Origin: Linnemannia hyalina
Taxonomy: Eukaryota; Mortierellomycota; Mortierellomycetes; Mortierellales; Mortierellaceae
Assembly (NCBI GenBank): GCA_019671135.1
Contig: JAHRHY010000001.1
Span: 1,302,001 to 1,366,000, forward strand
DNA length: 64,000 nucleotides
Direction: 5' to 3'
Shown: positions 33,528-47,096 of the stretch, one piece after another
Layout of the letters: each line of letters starts with the position of its first letter
How positions within the stretch are numbered: position 1 is the stretch's first letter
Notes under the pieces: model-generated
Database searches by the model: none
What the model saw: the letters and a program-made list of their open reading frames with translations, nothing else
What the model was told of the DNA's origin: nothing
Program-made: the position numbers and the translations under genes

Positions 33528-36518
33528 CTAATAGAGTCCTTCAATCAACGATCGAACTTCAGATACGGCCTCCAAGGTCTTCTCAATAGCCTCTTCTCCC
33601 TTGAAAAAGTCCTCTGGCTCCCACGTCGGCACTTGGCCCAGGCCCAGGTATGGGTTCTCGCTGAAGCGGCTCTTCCACGAATCCCGATACATCTACACAT
33701 GATTCAACATTTTGCAAGAGCAACGCAGACAATATATGAGGCGATAGTGAATGTTGAGTGCGTGATTGAATTATCCTTGTGCCATTTGTTCCGCATAACG
33801 GTCCACATTTCTTTTCAACAAAGGCAACACTTACCGACAGTGAGTAAAGCACTTGGCTTGGAGGTTCGTTCAGCGGGTTAATCTGGTATGGCATGAAAGG
33901 CATCTCCATAGTCCAGAAGGCCTCCTCGGTCATCTCGATAGTCCACTGGTCGCGCACAATAAGCTTCTTCTTCTCGCGTCGAACATGTCGCAGCTGAACA
34001 TCATCAGTGTTAGCAAAATGCAGGATGCTGTCTCGTCCACTCCTAGAGCGTGAATTGCAAAAGTTAGCGACCCTTTTGACAAAGTATGCCACGATGACGA
34101 CGAATAAAAAAATAGTCAATCAACAGACGCTGCCACTTACTCTTTCTGCAAGTGGAGGCTGCGAACGAACTTGGCCTCGAGCGATTGGTCCGAATGCCGC
34201 TTTCCAGCAGAGACGGTCCATGCCCACGACAGACGCCTAAAAAGGAGTCATCAAGACGTTTTGGGTTGTTAGTGCCGCAACATACAGTAGTTTCCTGTAT
34301 CTCGCATAGACACTGCACAAACGTTTGGTGCAACGAAGCTCACCTCTCTGATGAAATGACTCTGATGTCCAAGGGCGTCGTCTGTTGCACGAGGCCATTC
34401 CAGAGACCTGCGTTACCGTCGGATCTGAAAGTCACTTCCAGCATGACATTGATCGTCTCCTGCGTCTCTTCGTCTCTTCGCAAGATGTGAAGGAACCACA
34501 CCTCGTCCGGTTCAACGGCTTGCTCCCCGTTGTCTGGTGGAGTGATCCTTCTCTCCGCTGCTGCAAACGTCCCCGAGGACTTGATGAAGTATGGGCTGAA
34601 TTCGGACCTCAAGCGACCGTCAGGGATGACAGCGGTGTCCAAATCCGCAATTTCCCACACAGTCTGCTTGGGATAGATCAACAGACCGACTTGACCAATT
34701 CTACACATTGGAGTCAGCGCATGAGATGGATTCGTAAGGATACATTCGATGAAGGATATATCTCAAAAGCAGAAACAACAACGGCGCCAAGGGGTTGTTT
34801 ACATACCGGATGCGCATCTTAACATCGTAGTCCATCAGCTGAACTGCCTCGAGCGAGCCCTCGAGTTCGTGTCTGATCCTGTCAATGTTGCGCTGTGTCA
34901 TCCTAAACAGCGAAGTGCAGCAGCGATGTTAATGTACATCGTCGAAACACACTCATCTAAGGCGACGAGAAAAGCTCGATTGGAGCAAAAGCCGCGTTGG
35001 CGGCGGGTACCTTTCAGAATACTGCATTGGTCGCACATAGGGGCCCATGTCAGGAGCGATGTCTGTGTGTCGTCCGTTTGTCCCTGAAGCTGCATCGCTG
35101 TTTCTGTTGCCTGAGTCGATAGCAGACATCCGAAGATCCACTTCCCGAACGTTCCCAAAATCGCCCACCTCCTTGGCCTTCAGATAGCGGATCTTCGTCC
35201 CATCTTGCGTGCCGCCGCCCTGCATGCCATGGAACCCTTGGTTGGGCGAGATGTATGGTGCAGGTGGGTTGGGAACAATGTGAATCTGCACAAGCTTTGA
35301 CGGTTTTTCGAGCACATGGCAAACATTTTCTGGGGGACGGTTCAACTATAGGTCATAAAAGGTGGCTGATGGCATGAGCATTCCATTCCACACATAAGCT
35401 GAAGGACGCATCTGTTCAAGTGCTTGTTGTTCGCGTTTTTCTTACAACTTTGATGAGAAAGTTTTTGACTCGGCCCATGGCAGCCATAGTGGTTCCCTCA
35501 TCCCCGCCGGCTACGTACAAGTTCTAATGACAACGTGGTTATATGTAAGTAGACAGCGCAGTAAGTTACGGTTCAAATCAATCCTACATTCACCTTCTTT
35601 GTCGAGGGATGCATGGATTTCATACCAATGCCTTATCAATCCAAATGAATGATTGAAACTCGGCGCGCAAAGCGTCCAGCCTTTCCAACTTGCCACCTAG
35701 GTATCGAAAAATGGGTACTTCCTTGGGCCACGCGATGCAGTGTGTGAAGGGAAACTCCTCGGTCGGCTCGCCCAGGTACTTCTGCCGCTCCTGCTGCCGT
35801 TTGATCTCCCGATCCTTCTTTTTCTGCTCTGCTGGTGTGAGTTCGCGTTCCGGCCGTGCCCATCCCTTCGTTCGAGTAGCCTTTTGCTTCTTCTCAGCGC
35901 GCTATTTCGGTTGGAGCGAATACTCTTGAGTTAGGTCATACAGATATCGAAATAATTACCAGACAAATTTCTTCATTTGTGGGGGAAGACTTACGCCATG
36001 GTAGAACTTCTCCATGTGGTCCAATGCCGCCTTGGCGCTCTGGATGTTCTTGTGGGTGCCCCAAAGATCAATTCTCTAGTATATTATGGTAAGAGACTGT
36101 GGTGTCAGCACCTGATCACGTACTTTCCACAAAATGCATACTCGATTAAGCTCTGACGAGTGAAAATGATCCACCCTTATTGCTACCTCTTTTTCCCTGT
36201 TGTGAACGGCTCGAGTGTCAGTGTTTCTACTAATCCTGACGAGGTGATCTTCCAGGTCGTTAATGTCGGTGTATGGTGGGATCTATTGCCATGACAGCAG
36301 TAAAAAAAAAAAAAAAAAAGATTAGACCTGAATATATTCTTATTGTTTCCACCAACTGCATTCATTTGGGGAATGAAAAGGAATAAGCAAAAAGGAATCG
36401 ATAATGAACGTACAAACCAGTAATCGTCGCATGGCACATGCTCGTTGTTCACTGCAGCCTGAGTGGGTGGAGCAAAGGTGTTCTGCCATTCCTGGGCATC
36501 AGCATCATCGTAATCCAT
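33528..36518 (-). CDS. Conserved-looking 645-residue protein, unknown, 11 exons
   Basis: Not recognised with confidence. Join: complement(33528..33692, 33835..34042, 34141..34236, 34344..34700, 34807..34902, 35011..35345, 35446..35523, 35626..35901, 35995..36075, 36142..36282, 36414..36518). All eleven exons join in phase with GT-AG introns, which is strong evidence that the gene is real and maintained. The N-terminus is acidic (MDYDDADAQEW). Residues near 85-105 read RIDLWGTHKNIQSAKAAL and those near 205-225 NLYVAGGDEGTTMAAMGRVK. Both resemble the beta-alpha pattern of KH-like RNA-binding folds. A basic Lys/Arg/Gln helix lies between them. The C-terminal half (VGLLIYPKQTVWEIADLD, EVWFLHILRRDEETQETINV, IEMTEEAFWTMEMPFMP) is mixed alpha/beta. 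There is no signal or membrane segment. The exon 2 donor choice (36142) is the least sure join. Confidence 0.75.
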
Positions 36519-37105
36519 GGTTCTTTTTGTTGTGTGGGTGTGGAATGGGGGGGTAGTAGAGTTGGAAGAAGGAGCAAAAAAGAACACAGCGACAAAGGAG
36601 AATTTCAAAAAAATGAACCCCATACGCGCCCTAGCAGTCACTTCGTCGTTGTGAAGCGTGGTGTCAGTCTTGTATGCAACAGTCTGTAGTCGTGTTGCCG
36701 AGTGGAAGCGTGTCTAACCTGTTCATACTGTATCCACGCGTCCACCTACTATCCTATGCTCTTCAGTACTAGCAGTCCATTTCTCTCTCTACAAGCTCGG
36801 GTGCGCGTTAATCCTGGTTTCCCCATCCCCTTGACCCTTTTTCTTTGTCGGCGCCCACAACCCAAATGTGACGGGCAAATTCCTAAAGCTTACTTATCTT
36901 TTCTTCTTCCCACAGACACATATAAAAAACAGTTAGGTTGGGCAAGTCGACATTCGCCTTTTTTTCTTTCTTCTGCATTAGAGTGTTCATTGTACATTCC
37001 TTCTTTGATCCCGACCCAGCCCTTCCTCATTCGCACTCCTGACACCTCCACGTTGTTTGTGCAGATACCCAGAATAACTCTCACACAAAACACCAAGGGT
37101 CTGTC
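36519..37105. promoter_or_regulatory. Divergent promoter between the 645-residue protein and XPO7
   Basis: A 587-nt divergent intergenic region. C/T-rich stretches on the plus strand (36770-36920 and 36957-37080) lead to the XPO7 ATG. No exon is supported. Confidence 0.5.
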
Positions 37106-40100
37106 ATGATGGCTACTTCTCTTGACCTCCAAACACTAGAACAATACTGTGAGACACTCTACAACCCACCCAACCCTTCAGGGCGGATCCAGGCCGAAAG
37201 TCTCCTCAACTATCACTTCCCAACCTTCAGCAATACCAATGGCTACAACGCCAACGGTGCTGGGTCTGAATCAGTGCAAGGTCATAGCCCGAATATCGCC
37301 TCTCCTATCGAATCCGCTTTGCTGTGTCGAAACCTGCTCGAAAACTCAACAAACCCCTATGCGCTGATGTAAGTGCTCTCACTGTTGTGTTGGACCAGAG
37401 TACGGCCTGCAGCATAATGTGTCCAAAAATGCGAGGATATGTTAATTGACACAACGTTGCTTGTTATTCTGCCCGGCAAAATGCATAGGTTTGCCACGTC
37501 ACGTCTAAAGACTCTTGTTGATGATCATTTCACCAGCTTCTCAACGGCCGAGCAACACGGTCTTCGTAAGTATATCCCAAACCTTGCTTGTCGGACCAAT
37601 TCATCAAATTCTTCGTGATTTAACGCTCCCTTGCTCTCATTCTTTATAGGGACGTTTGTTCTTCAATACATCTACGAACATCCGGATCTGCAGCCGTTTA
37701 TCATATCATCACAGGCACAACTCTTCGCCATCATTACCAAGCTCGGGTGGATCGAAAACCAGGAGTTTCGCGCGCTGCTTGATCAAATCCAAGTCTTTTT
37801 CCAGGTATCCTACCCGCTCATCATTGCTGATTGATATCCTGGTCCCACTTTAGGTATTGCCGATATATATGAAAGGTCACTTATAGACGTGTCTTATTGG
37901 ACACTTACTGCTTTGATAGCAAGGAGTCGGCCACCGCGTTTTGGGGATCCGTCTTTTGACGGCTGTTGCAACAGAAATGAATCTCCCAGGGACCAAGAAT
38001 GTTGTCAAGCACAGGAAGGCAGCTGTCGGGTTCAGGGATGCTCAACTACTTCCCATCTTCCAAGCAGCCCTTAGCATGCTCCAAAGCGTGCTCCAGAGCC
38101 AGCAATCAGGTACACACGGAAGCTTATATTCTATAAGCTACCATTGCTGCTGTCCAAAGTACCTTCTGACTAACAACACTTCAATCTCTTACACTCATCT
38201 GATAGATCCTCAAACGGAGAAACTGAAAGAAGCCCTGATGCTCCTGATGAAAGCGTGTCTGGCGTTCGATTTTATCGGAAGTTCGTACGAGGATTCATCG
38301 GAAGATATGGGTAGTCTTCAGATTCCAACGACATGGAGGCCTGTCTTTGAAGAGTCGGGATATCTGGACATTCTGTGGGAGAGCTGGAAGACATTCGCCA
38401 GTCCTGTCTCTGTTCTGGTCATGGAGTGCCTTTCTCAGGCAGCATCAATTCGGCGATCACTCTTCTCCGGAGACGACTCGCGACATGCTTATATCTATCG
38501 GTTCATGCAGGAGATCATGCAGACCCTTACTACTGCTGCGGGACAAAATAAGCTGCAGGATTTGGGCAATTATCACGAGTTCTGTCGGATGCTCTCGCGC
38601 TTCAAAATGACATATCAACTTTCGGAGGTCAGCGGTTACAAAGACATTCAGCAATGGCTCTCGGCGGTCGGAGAATTCACAGCTCAGGGATTCTTGTCAT
38701 GGAAGGTATGGAGGTCGCTATGATCCGTAAACGTCAGCATCTACGATCTCAGGAGAACATGATAAAAGTAAACTAGACTAACCTTACTCTCGTATTCACA
38801 GTGGTCACCTAATAGCGTACCTTATCTGTTGACCTTCTGGAACAAGACAGTCGGATCTCTCAGTTCTGTGAAGCATGAGACGGAACTTCAGATCGAGGCC
38901 ATCACTGTCAATCTGGCTGGGGCGTATCTCAAGTCCTGCCTGGAATGTGTTCACGCCGTTATGGATGGAGATGCGGATGGTAACCAAATATAGCTCATGC
39001 AGCGAATTTAGCTTACTTTACATCGAGTGTTCCATTTAACACAGCTTAATATTTTGCACGATAGATCCACTTGAGTCGGAGGAAGCCTTGCTGGTCTCGC
39101 TGGACATGTTTGCAAATATTGCACGGACTAAGCATACGGAATCAGGACGTCTGCTGGTGAACGAGTTCAACAACCTTTCAATCAAGTACAGAGAGCTTAT
39201 TCAGAGAGCAACTTCTATGGGTGGCGCCGCGTCAACTGGATCGACAGACATCAAGGAGAGCTTATTGGTCGTTGAGTTGAAGTTGACGTGGCTGGTGTAC
39301 CTCATGTCATCCATCATTGGAGCAAGAGTTGTAAGTGTGCTGATCCACCTGATCTGTGTTGGGCAATGGATAGTGTATGCGGACCAAATTCAACTCACCA
39401 TGTTGTCCTCTTTATTGCTGTAGATGTATCAAAGCACATCGGAGCAAGATCAGATGGATGGCGAGTTTGCTTGCGAGATCCTCGGCTTCATACATCAACT
39501 TCAGGTCTGGACAGCACAGCGACCACTCTACTTTGCTTCACCCGACGCTCATTTGCAGATTCAGTCCTCTATCATTTATTTCTATCAGCAATTCCGGGCG
39601 ACCTATATCGGCGAAGAGTCCTCCAAGGCTGTCAAGGTGTATACTCAGCTCTCTTCCCGTTGGGGTATTAACACGCCAAATCAGGTTTTGAATGTCATCA
39701 TGGATTCTGCTCTGAATAACCTTCGTTCAATTGGCGATCCTGCCTGGAAGAAACAGGAGGATCTACTTGTGCTTCGGACCCTCAAACTGTTCACGAATCT
39801 GGCTTCAGGGTATGTGGCACTGTCGGTTCATTCAGCAGGGCAGATGAAGGCAGGTAAAAGCTCAAGTCAAGTAACCCTTTATTTTCTCGTCGTTGTAACG
39901 AATAGGTACAGCTCTGTCAAATACATCCGGAAGCTTGACACGACAAAGGCGCTTCTCAAGAACCACAGTGCGCCTGATTTCAAATTCCTAGACCCTACCA
40001 GGAAAAGCTCTGACACTGCCGTTGCACGATGCAGGACCATCTATTACACGATGTTATCGCGTATCTTGTTTGCGGAGGACAATGTCGACGCACAGTTTTG

Positions 40101-42041
40101 GAGGTTTATTAAGCCGTGGGAGGCAACACTGGATCGTGTTGCTCTCGCTTTCGTAGGAGGCGGTGATCTTGGCGAGGAGGACATCCGGGTAAGAGCACAT
40201 GGTTAAAATATTTCAGTGGAAAGCTGAGTCTCGATCTAACAAGACAACACCACTAATTACTGCTATTTTTTTTCTCCGTTTGATAGCTCATTCTTTTAGG
40301 AATGTTTAAGGACTTGCGCGGGTTCGTGTCGAGTATCACCAACCGGAGGCAGTACAACCTTTTTTACGAGTGGTTCTATCCTGCTTACACACCCATTGTT
40401 CTCCGGGCGATTGAAATCTGGCCGCAGAACGAAATTGGAATTGCAATTCTTCGATTCTGGCACGAGTTTGTTACCAATAAGAGCAGCCGTGTTACCTTTG
40501 ACAGTAGCAGCCCAAACGGGATCTTGCTGTTCCGGGAGACAAGGTGAGCAGAGAGAATGAGGCTATCATGTTCAACCTAGGTCATTTTGTACTTGACGTG
40601 GGCTGTCTTTGGAACAGATACCAACATCCGTTGTTACTTTTATCATAGTCACCTTCTGTCTGCATATGGTAGCAATCTTCTGAGTCGGCCTATCACGGAT
40701 GAGAGCACACGGTGGTCTGAAAAGTAAGCTTCTTGCGTTGTTGCAGAGTGCACTTCTATTGATCAATAGCAAGGATGAAATCGTTGTTAATCACTTGTTC
40801 TTACCTCTGTAGGTACAAGGGGATCATGCTTTACTTCAACATCATGTCCGTGTCGTTGTCTGGCAAGTACACCAACTTTGGTGTCTTCAAGCTTTATGGC
40901 GACAAAGCCCTGGATCGTGTTCTCGACATCTTTTTCCAGTTGATGCTCGCCATCCCGGTGGCAGACATGATTGTAAGTGTCCACCAATCACTGACATGAA
41001 CTGCAGAAAAAAAGTGCTTAAGCTGACCAATGTCACTTTCCTTTGTTGCTTCCTTTGCTCTTGCTCTGCACAGGCGTTCCCTAAGCTGGGCGCGTCGTTC
41101 TTTAGCGTGATCGACGTGTTTGCGACGGACCATATGACTGGAATGCCAAGCATGCCGCAGCCAGTCCTGGAGTACATTTTCAGGGCGGTAGGCGAGAGTG
41201 TCCCGTTGCTGGGCCAAGACTCTTCGTGCTCGACGATGGCCTGCTCAGCGATTGACAAAATCTGCTCTTTTGTCCTCAACTGGCTCATCAAGAACAATAC
41301 CCGCATTTCGGACAGTGCTGACAGTGCGGACGAGATGTTGGAAACCGATGAAGTCGAGGATCCAGTTCGCATTGCACGAGACCGCCTCTTGTCGACTGGA
41401 AGCATCAATGGCGCCGCTGCTGCTGCTGCTGCTGCTGCTGCAAGTGCCGCAGCTGGCGGTAGAGGAAGCGTCGATTTGTCAGGAGGAGCCAGCAGTCTCT
41501 TGTCGAAGCGACTTCGAGAGCAACAGCAGCAGGAAGGGGCACATTGGTTGGTCGAGTACGTCTTGAGGAACAAGGATGTCATGAACTACCTCCTTGTTGT
41601 CCTTTTCAGCGTCGTTGTCTTTGAGAACCGGAATAACCACTGGGCCCTGAGCCGACCTTTGCTTGGCCTGATCCTGCTGAACAGAGACTTTTTTGCAGAG
41701 TACACCAGCCTGTTTGTCCAGGCACAGTTGCCAGATCGACGAGAGCCTCTCCAGAAGCTTGTCCATGGGGTACGTATTTTTTCCATTTTGTATGACACTA
41801 TCAATGCAGTGCATTAGACCCTTCCACACTGTGATGATATGTTCTTTTTGACTCCATCTCAGTTCACTAATATACCTGTATTGTACGCATGCCGTTATGT
41901 TAGCTCATGGAGGGCATCGAAACCAATCTGTCGACGGCCAACAGGGATCGCTTCACAACCAACACCAATGCCTTCCGCCGCGAGTGCTCCCAAATGACAC
42001 TGATGCCTGTCTCGCCAGACGATTCCGGCATCATGTCCTAA
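37106..42041 (+). CDS. XPO7: Exportin-7 (RanBP16), nuclear transport receptor
   Basis: An importin-beta superfamily receptor that uses Ran-GTP to move proteins across the nuclear pore. Join: 37106..37368, 37489..37565, 37650..37804, 37920..38109, 38206..38705, 38802..38979, 39065..39330, 39424..39809, 39906..40188, 40287..40543, 40649..40723, 40813..40972, 41074..41769, 41904..42041, giving 1,207 residues (human XPO7 1,087). The N-terminal Ran-binding part has LEQYCETLYNPPNPSGRIQA. Signature blocks match exportin-7: LDFIGSSYEDSSED-like (AFDFIGSSYEDSSED), VQIPTSWR-like (LQIPTTWRPVF), NYHEFCRMLSRFKMTYQL, NGILLFRET, NFGVFKLYGDKALD, SRPLLGLILLNRDFF, LMEGIETNLSTANRDRF and the MS C-terminus. Exon 13 carries an Ala run and acidic insert absent from the human protein. 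Intron 8 is a multiple of three without stops. Confidence 0.95.
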
Positions 42042-42258
42042 GGTGTCCCACTCACTCACAAGACCTACAGGCGCCTCGCAGTTGAAGGTGGAATCATCAC
42101 GACAGTCATGTTCATGCGCCAAGCACCACAAATAAATAACAATGGCAATCAAAAAGCAAGCGTGTTTGATATGTATATACAGAAAAAGACTTTAATCGTT
42201 CAGTTCGTTGCAAAGTACTAGCTAGGCGCAATCAAAATCGAGAGGGAAGGCATAAGCC

Positions 42259-44469
<2,211 letters not shown>

Positions 44470-46274
44470 ATGCTTAAGAACTCTACCTGGAGTAAGTCCC
44501 TCTGTCAGCACGGCATCCCATTCCCTCTGTTTCATTTATTTTTTCGCACCTTATTCGTTACCCCGTTTACCCCTGGAAAACTGGTGGTGGACCTGGACTG
44601 ACTTTTTTTTTTCTCACGGCTTTACTTACCCTCTTGAATAGAGCTCGAGGAGACTAACTTGGCCGAGTTTGGAGGCCAGCTCGAGAAGGAGCACCGCAAG
44701 GAGGAAGGCTCACTCGAGGAGGCCTGGGGAAAGGAGACCGGCGTCGGTTCCCAGACCGGTCTCTGGATCTGGCGCATTGAGAAGTTCCAGGTCGTCGCTG
44801 TCGCCAAGAAGGACTATGGTCACTTTTACAACGGCGACAGCTACATCATTCTCAACGTAACGTCCTCATTCTGTCTTACTCACAATCTGCATGATCTTCC
44901 GACAGTCTTTCCAGATAGGAGGGCATGACGTTTTAGCTAATGCTCATGCCGTTTTCTATTCATAAACCTAATAGTCGTACCAGAAGAAAGACTCGGATGT
45001 GATTCTTCACGATATTCACTTCTGGCTCGGAAACGACACTAGCCAGGACGAGGCTGGAACCGCTGCCTACAAGACCGTTGAGTTGGATGACTGTATGTTG
45101 TTGTCCGTTCATACAGTCAGCATTTTGCAGTTAGTTAATTAACCAATTGACCGATTAGACGCGAACTAATAATCTTCCTCATTTTTCATTGTCCAATGCA
45201 GACTTGGATGGCAAGCCCGTTCAGCACCGTGAGGTTGATGGATTCGAGTCAAAGCAATTGTTGTCGTACTTCAAGACCTTCTCGACCCAGAATGGAGGTG
45301 TCGAGACTGGATTCCACCACTGGACTGAGCCCGAGTACCCCTCGCGCCTGTTGATTGTCAAGTCTGCCCCCGTCAATGGCGGTCACCGCTCGTCGGTTGT
45401 TGTCCGCGAGGTGGCCAACTCGATGATCAACAGTGGTGATGTCTTTATTGTTGATACTGGCAAGGTCCTCTACCAGTGGAATGGAAAGAAGAGCTCTGGT
45501 ATTGAGAGGGTCAAAGCTGCCGAGTATGCCCATGGCATTGAGGCTGACCGTTCTGGAGATGTCACCGTCGAGACCTTTGGTAAGGGGGAAATCATCCTTT
45601 CATTGGAACCAAAAGACCACAGAAAACTGTAAAGAGAGAAAATGTTTGCTAATGTTGTGTTCTCATTTTGTCCCGCGGAATGATGTAAAAATAGACGAGG
45701 GCGACCGTGATAGCAAGGTTTTCTGGGCTGCCCTTGGTGGCGAGGTTGAGGTCAAGGATGCTGAGGAGGTCGCTGACGAGCCTGAGTATGTCAAGAAGCT
45801 GTACCGGTAAGTCTCCTTCTCCTCCTCCCTGTATTCCCATACATGATTACCCCATCTATTACACAGCGAACGACGTGTGCTTTGGTGCATGGTGAGGTTT
45901 CAATGAGCACTTTCGCTGTATTTTTCAACTTTCCCGTTCTGACAAACGTTTTTCCTTTTTTTCATTTCTGCGATAACAAAATACCAAAAAAAAGCCTGAG
46001 CAACGCCGGCGGAAAGCTCGAGTTCACAAAGGAGGGATCGGGTCCTGAGGTCAACAGCGGTCTCTTGGATTCGAACGATGTCTTTATTCTGGATGTTCAG
46101 CACGAAATCTTTGTGTGGGTCGGAGCCAACGCCAACGCCGTCGAACACAAGAACGGCATCCACTATGCCCAGCAGTACCTCAAGAGAGAGGGTCTCCCTT
46201 CTCAGACCCCCATCTCCAAAGTTATGGAGGAGGGCGACCATACCATGTTCGACAATGCCTTGAACCGTTTCTAA
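44470..46274 (+). CDS. Severin/fragmin-type gelsolin-domain actin-severing protein
   Basis: Members bind, sever and cap actin filaments under calcium control. Join: 44470..44491, 44642..44856, 44975..45092, 45202..45579, 45695..45806, 45995..46274, giving 374 residues (Dictyostelium severin 362). Three gelsolin domains can be seen. Domain 1: [52 protein letters not shown]. Domain 2: [38 protein letters not shown]. Domain 3: [20 protein letters not shown]. Exon 1 encodes seven residues (MLKNSTW) and exon 6 follows an A-rich AAAG acceptor. All joins keep phase. There is no headpiece, so it is severin rather than villin. Gelsolin-family proteins of this length are common in Mucoromycota and amoebae but missing from yeasts. 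Confidence 0.93.
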
Positions 46275-46428
46275 AGATGCCATTAGCGAACTATGGCTGT
46301 ACATATATCATTCTAAAGTAAAAAAAAATCGATGGGTGGAGTGCACCCTACTTTGTTCTTACAAATTGAGCCAAAGATCGCGTGCTTAGAGCCGTTTCCT
46401 TCCGAATGTGCGTAAGGACGACGCTCGC

Positions 46429-46457
46429 TTTTTTTTTTTTTTTTTTTTTTTTTTTTT
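46429..46457. repeat. Poly-T run of 29
   Basis: An uninterrupted T29 lies between the severin stop and the CoA-binding gene, about 64 nt before the latter's ATG. It is probably part of that gene's pyrimidine-rich promoter or leader. Confidence 0.9.
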
Positions 46458-46520
46458 GGCCTTTGCATTTTTTCCTTTGTTCATCCATCTCTCATTCCAC
46501 AGAGCACATTCTACTCAACA

Positions 46521-47034
46521 ATGTCTGCCACCATCAACGAATTCTTCCCCTCCCCCAGCCAAAAGTTTGCCGTCGTCGGAGCTTCCTCCAACCGCACAAA
46601 GTTTGGCAACAAGGTCCTGCGCTGGTAAGTAGGACCAAGAAAGCAAAAAAGAAGAAAAATATTGATCAATGTTAAAGGTTGTCGCTGACAATGTCCCTCC
46701 TCTGTCTCTCTGAAACAGGTACGTCGACAACGGTTACACGGCAGTACCAGTAAACCCCAAAGAAAAGACAATCGAGTCCTTGACCTGTGTCCCTGACCTG
46801 TCCTCCCTGCCCGGTGAGCCTTCAGAATATAATGTCTCGATCATTACCCCTCCAGCAGTGACAAAATCCGTCCTGGAGGCCGCTCACAAGAACGGCATCA
46901 AACGTGTCTGGTTGCAGCCCGATGTCGAATCTGCAGAAGCGTTGGCATACGCTAAGGAGGTCGGACTTTTGATCATTGCAGGCGGGCCTTGTGTCTTGGT
47001 CCATGGCATCCCCAGTTCCCGCGCAAAGTTGTAA
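46521..47034 (+). CDS. CoA-binding domain protein (YccU/YneT-like)
   Basis: A stand-alone Rossmann-fold CoA-binding domain protein of 139 residues, from join 46521..46624, 46719..47034. The nucleotide-binding loop reads KFAVVGASSNRTKFGNKVLR, followed by YVDNGYTAVPVNPKEKTIES, the second and third strands of the family. SIITPPAVTKSVLEAAHKNG, KRVWLQPDVES and IIAGGPCVLV complete it. It resembles the CoA-binding half of succinyl-CoA ligase without the ligase part. Bacterial and fungal members of this size have no settled role; a soluble CoA-responsive protein is likely. It ends only 62 nt from the stop of the convergent iminopeptidase gene. Confidence 0.92.
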
Positions 47035-47096
47035 AATCATGTAAAGAATGAATAAATGTAAAGAAAATGTTTTATTACAGGTGCACTTAGAACAGC

